Source: Pythium myriotylum (lineage: Eukaryota > Oomycota > Peronosporomycetes > Pythiales > Pythiaceae). From it: 64,000 bases of DNA. Position 1 is the first letter of the stretch. Each line of letters opens with the position of its first letter. The notes under the pieces are model-generated. The model did not search any database. It was given only the letters and a program-made list of their open reading frames with translations, and was not told the origin of the DNA. This document shows, piece after piece, positions 63,657-64,000 of this stretch. The position numbers and the translations under genes were made by a program. The stretch spans positions 1,116,001 to 1,180,000 of the forward strand of contig JALJCQ010000009.1 of assembly GCA_023091665.1 (NCBI GenBank), given 5' to 3'.

Positions 63657-64000
63657 CTAAAACTTGCTTGGACGTCTTCGTGCAGTAAATTTGCTGTCGT
63701 TCTTGATCTCCTTGCCCTGCTTACGGTATCGCTCCTTCTTCGCAAGCACCCAGTCCTTGCCTTTAACGGGCTCTCGTGCTCCACGGCGTTGCTGCATCCG
63801 CAACAGAACCAATGAGCACTGAGAACATCTAAATATCCAACTTGAAGTGGATCTAGCTTACCTTCTGTTGCTTTCGGCGTCCCTCAACAGCAATCTCATT
63901 CGCACCTTCGTTCGCACCGAGACCTTGTGGCACTTGCTGGGAGCCATCATAGCCAGCGAAGAGACACAGATAGAACTTCTTTGCCTTCGCACTGTTCGGG
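63657..64000 (-). CDS. BUD23: 18S rRNA (guanine-N7)-methyltransferase BUD23, C-terminal part
   Basis: The gene runs off the window, and the 5' end is missing. The exon at 64000-63862 and the last exon at 63791-63657 are separated by a 70-bp intron (GTAAGC donor, CAG acceptor). The joined sequence contains KAKKFYLCLFAG and, after the intron, DWVLAKKERYRKQGKEI and SKFTARRRPSKF. These match the conserved C-terminus of eukaryotic BUD23/WBSCR22 (KFYLCLFSG, WVLEKKERHRRQG, TGRKRKPRF). BUD23 with TRM112 methylates 18S rRNA during 40S subunit maturation. The SAM-binding domain lies outside the window. Convergent with bactofilin, about 120 bp apart. Confidence 0.88.

Overview
The window is nuclear DNA from an oomycete (stramenopile), most likely of the Pythium/Phytophthora group. 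Support: compact GC-rich genes; introns of about 58-80 bp with GTRNGT donors and YAG acceptors; short intergenic gaps with many divergent and convergent pairs; an EF-hand/PH/kinase fusion; families that are common in oomycetes (GH30, ankyrin and IQ proteins); and standard eukaryotic housekeeping genes. Genus and species cannot be fixed from the sequence alone. The standard code is used, and I saw no tRNA, rRNA or CRISPR array.

Left end (1-6365): five near-identical copies of a small secreted Gly/Trp-rich protein gene in two flavours. Type A starts MKITTV and type B starts MKFSIL. They are arranged A> <B A> <A B>, which makes a 2898-bp tandem period overlaid on 1.49-kb inverted arms. The two types have different signal peptides but an almost identical 3' module.

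The 6.9-25.4 kb stretch is mostly housekeeping: an AAAP amino-acid transporter, an unrecognised LRR-like protein, a membrane sulfatase/LTA-synthase-like enzyme, a four-exon myosin, the splicing factor cactin, glutamate-cysteine ligase and an RBR-like zinc-finger protein. From 26.5 to 31 kb lie an EF-hand/PH/protein-kinase fusion and two tandem ankyrin paralogues.

From 31.5 to 36.2 kb there is a second large inverted duplication, with 1.76-kb arms. Each arm holds an identical quinone-oxidoreductase gene, and the arms flank a mitochondrial carrier gene that carries a frameshift. The left arm also holds an orphan 3' tail of the IQ-motif gene at 36-37.7 kb, so the right arm looks ancestral. Next come a divergent pair of IQ-motif proteins (one with WW and B-box-like zinc fingers), an unrecognised Ser-rich protein, a membrane-anchored staphylococcal-type nuclease, a coiled-coil protein and the ribosome-biogenesis DEAD-box helicase DRS1/DDX27.

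The right part (51-64 kb) holds two GH30 glucosylceramidase-like paralogues, with a beta-trefoil insertion in their C-terminal part, on either side of a METTL21-type methyltransferase. Then come two alpha-tubulin genes that are nearly identical except for one short divergent island, a transposon-associated relic between them, CDK7, a bactofilin (a bacterial-type cytoskeletal protein) and the 3' end of the rRNA methyltransferase gene BUD23.

Main themes: recent inverted duplication and gene conversion at three loci, possible bacterial-origin genes (bactofilin, LTA-synthase-like sulfatase), and several unusual domain fusions.
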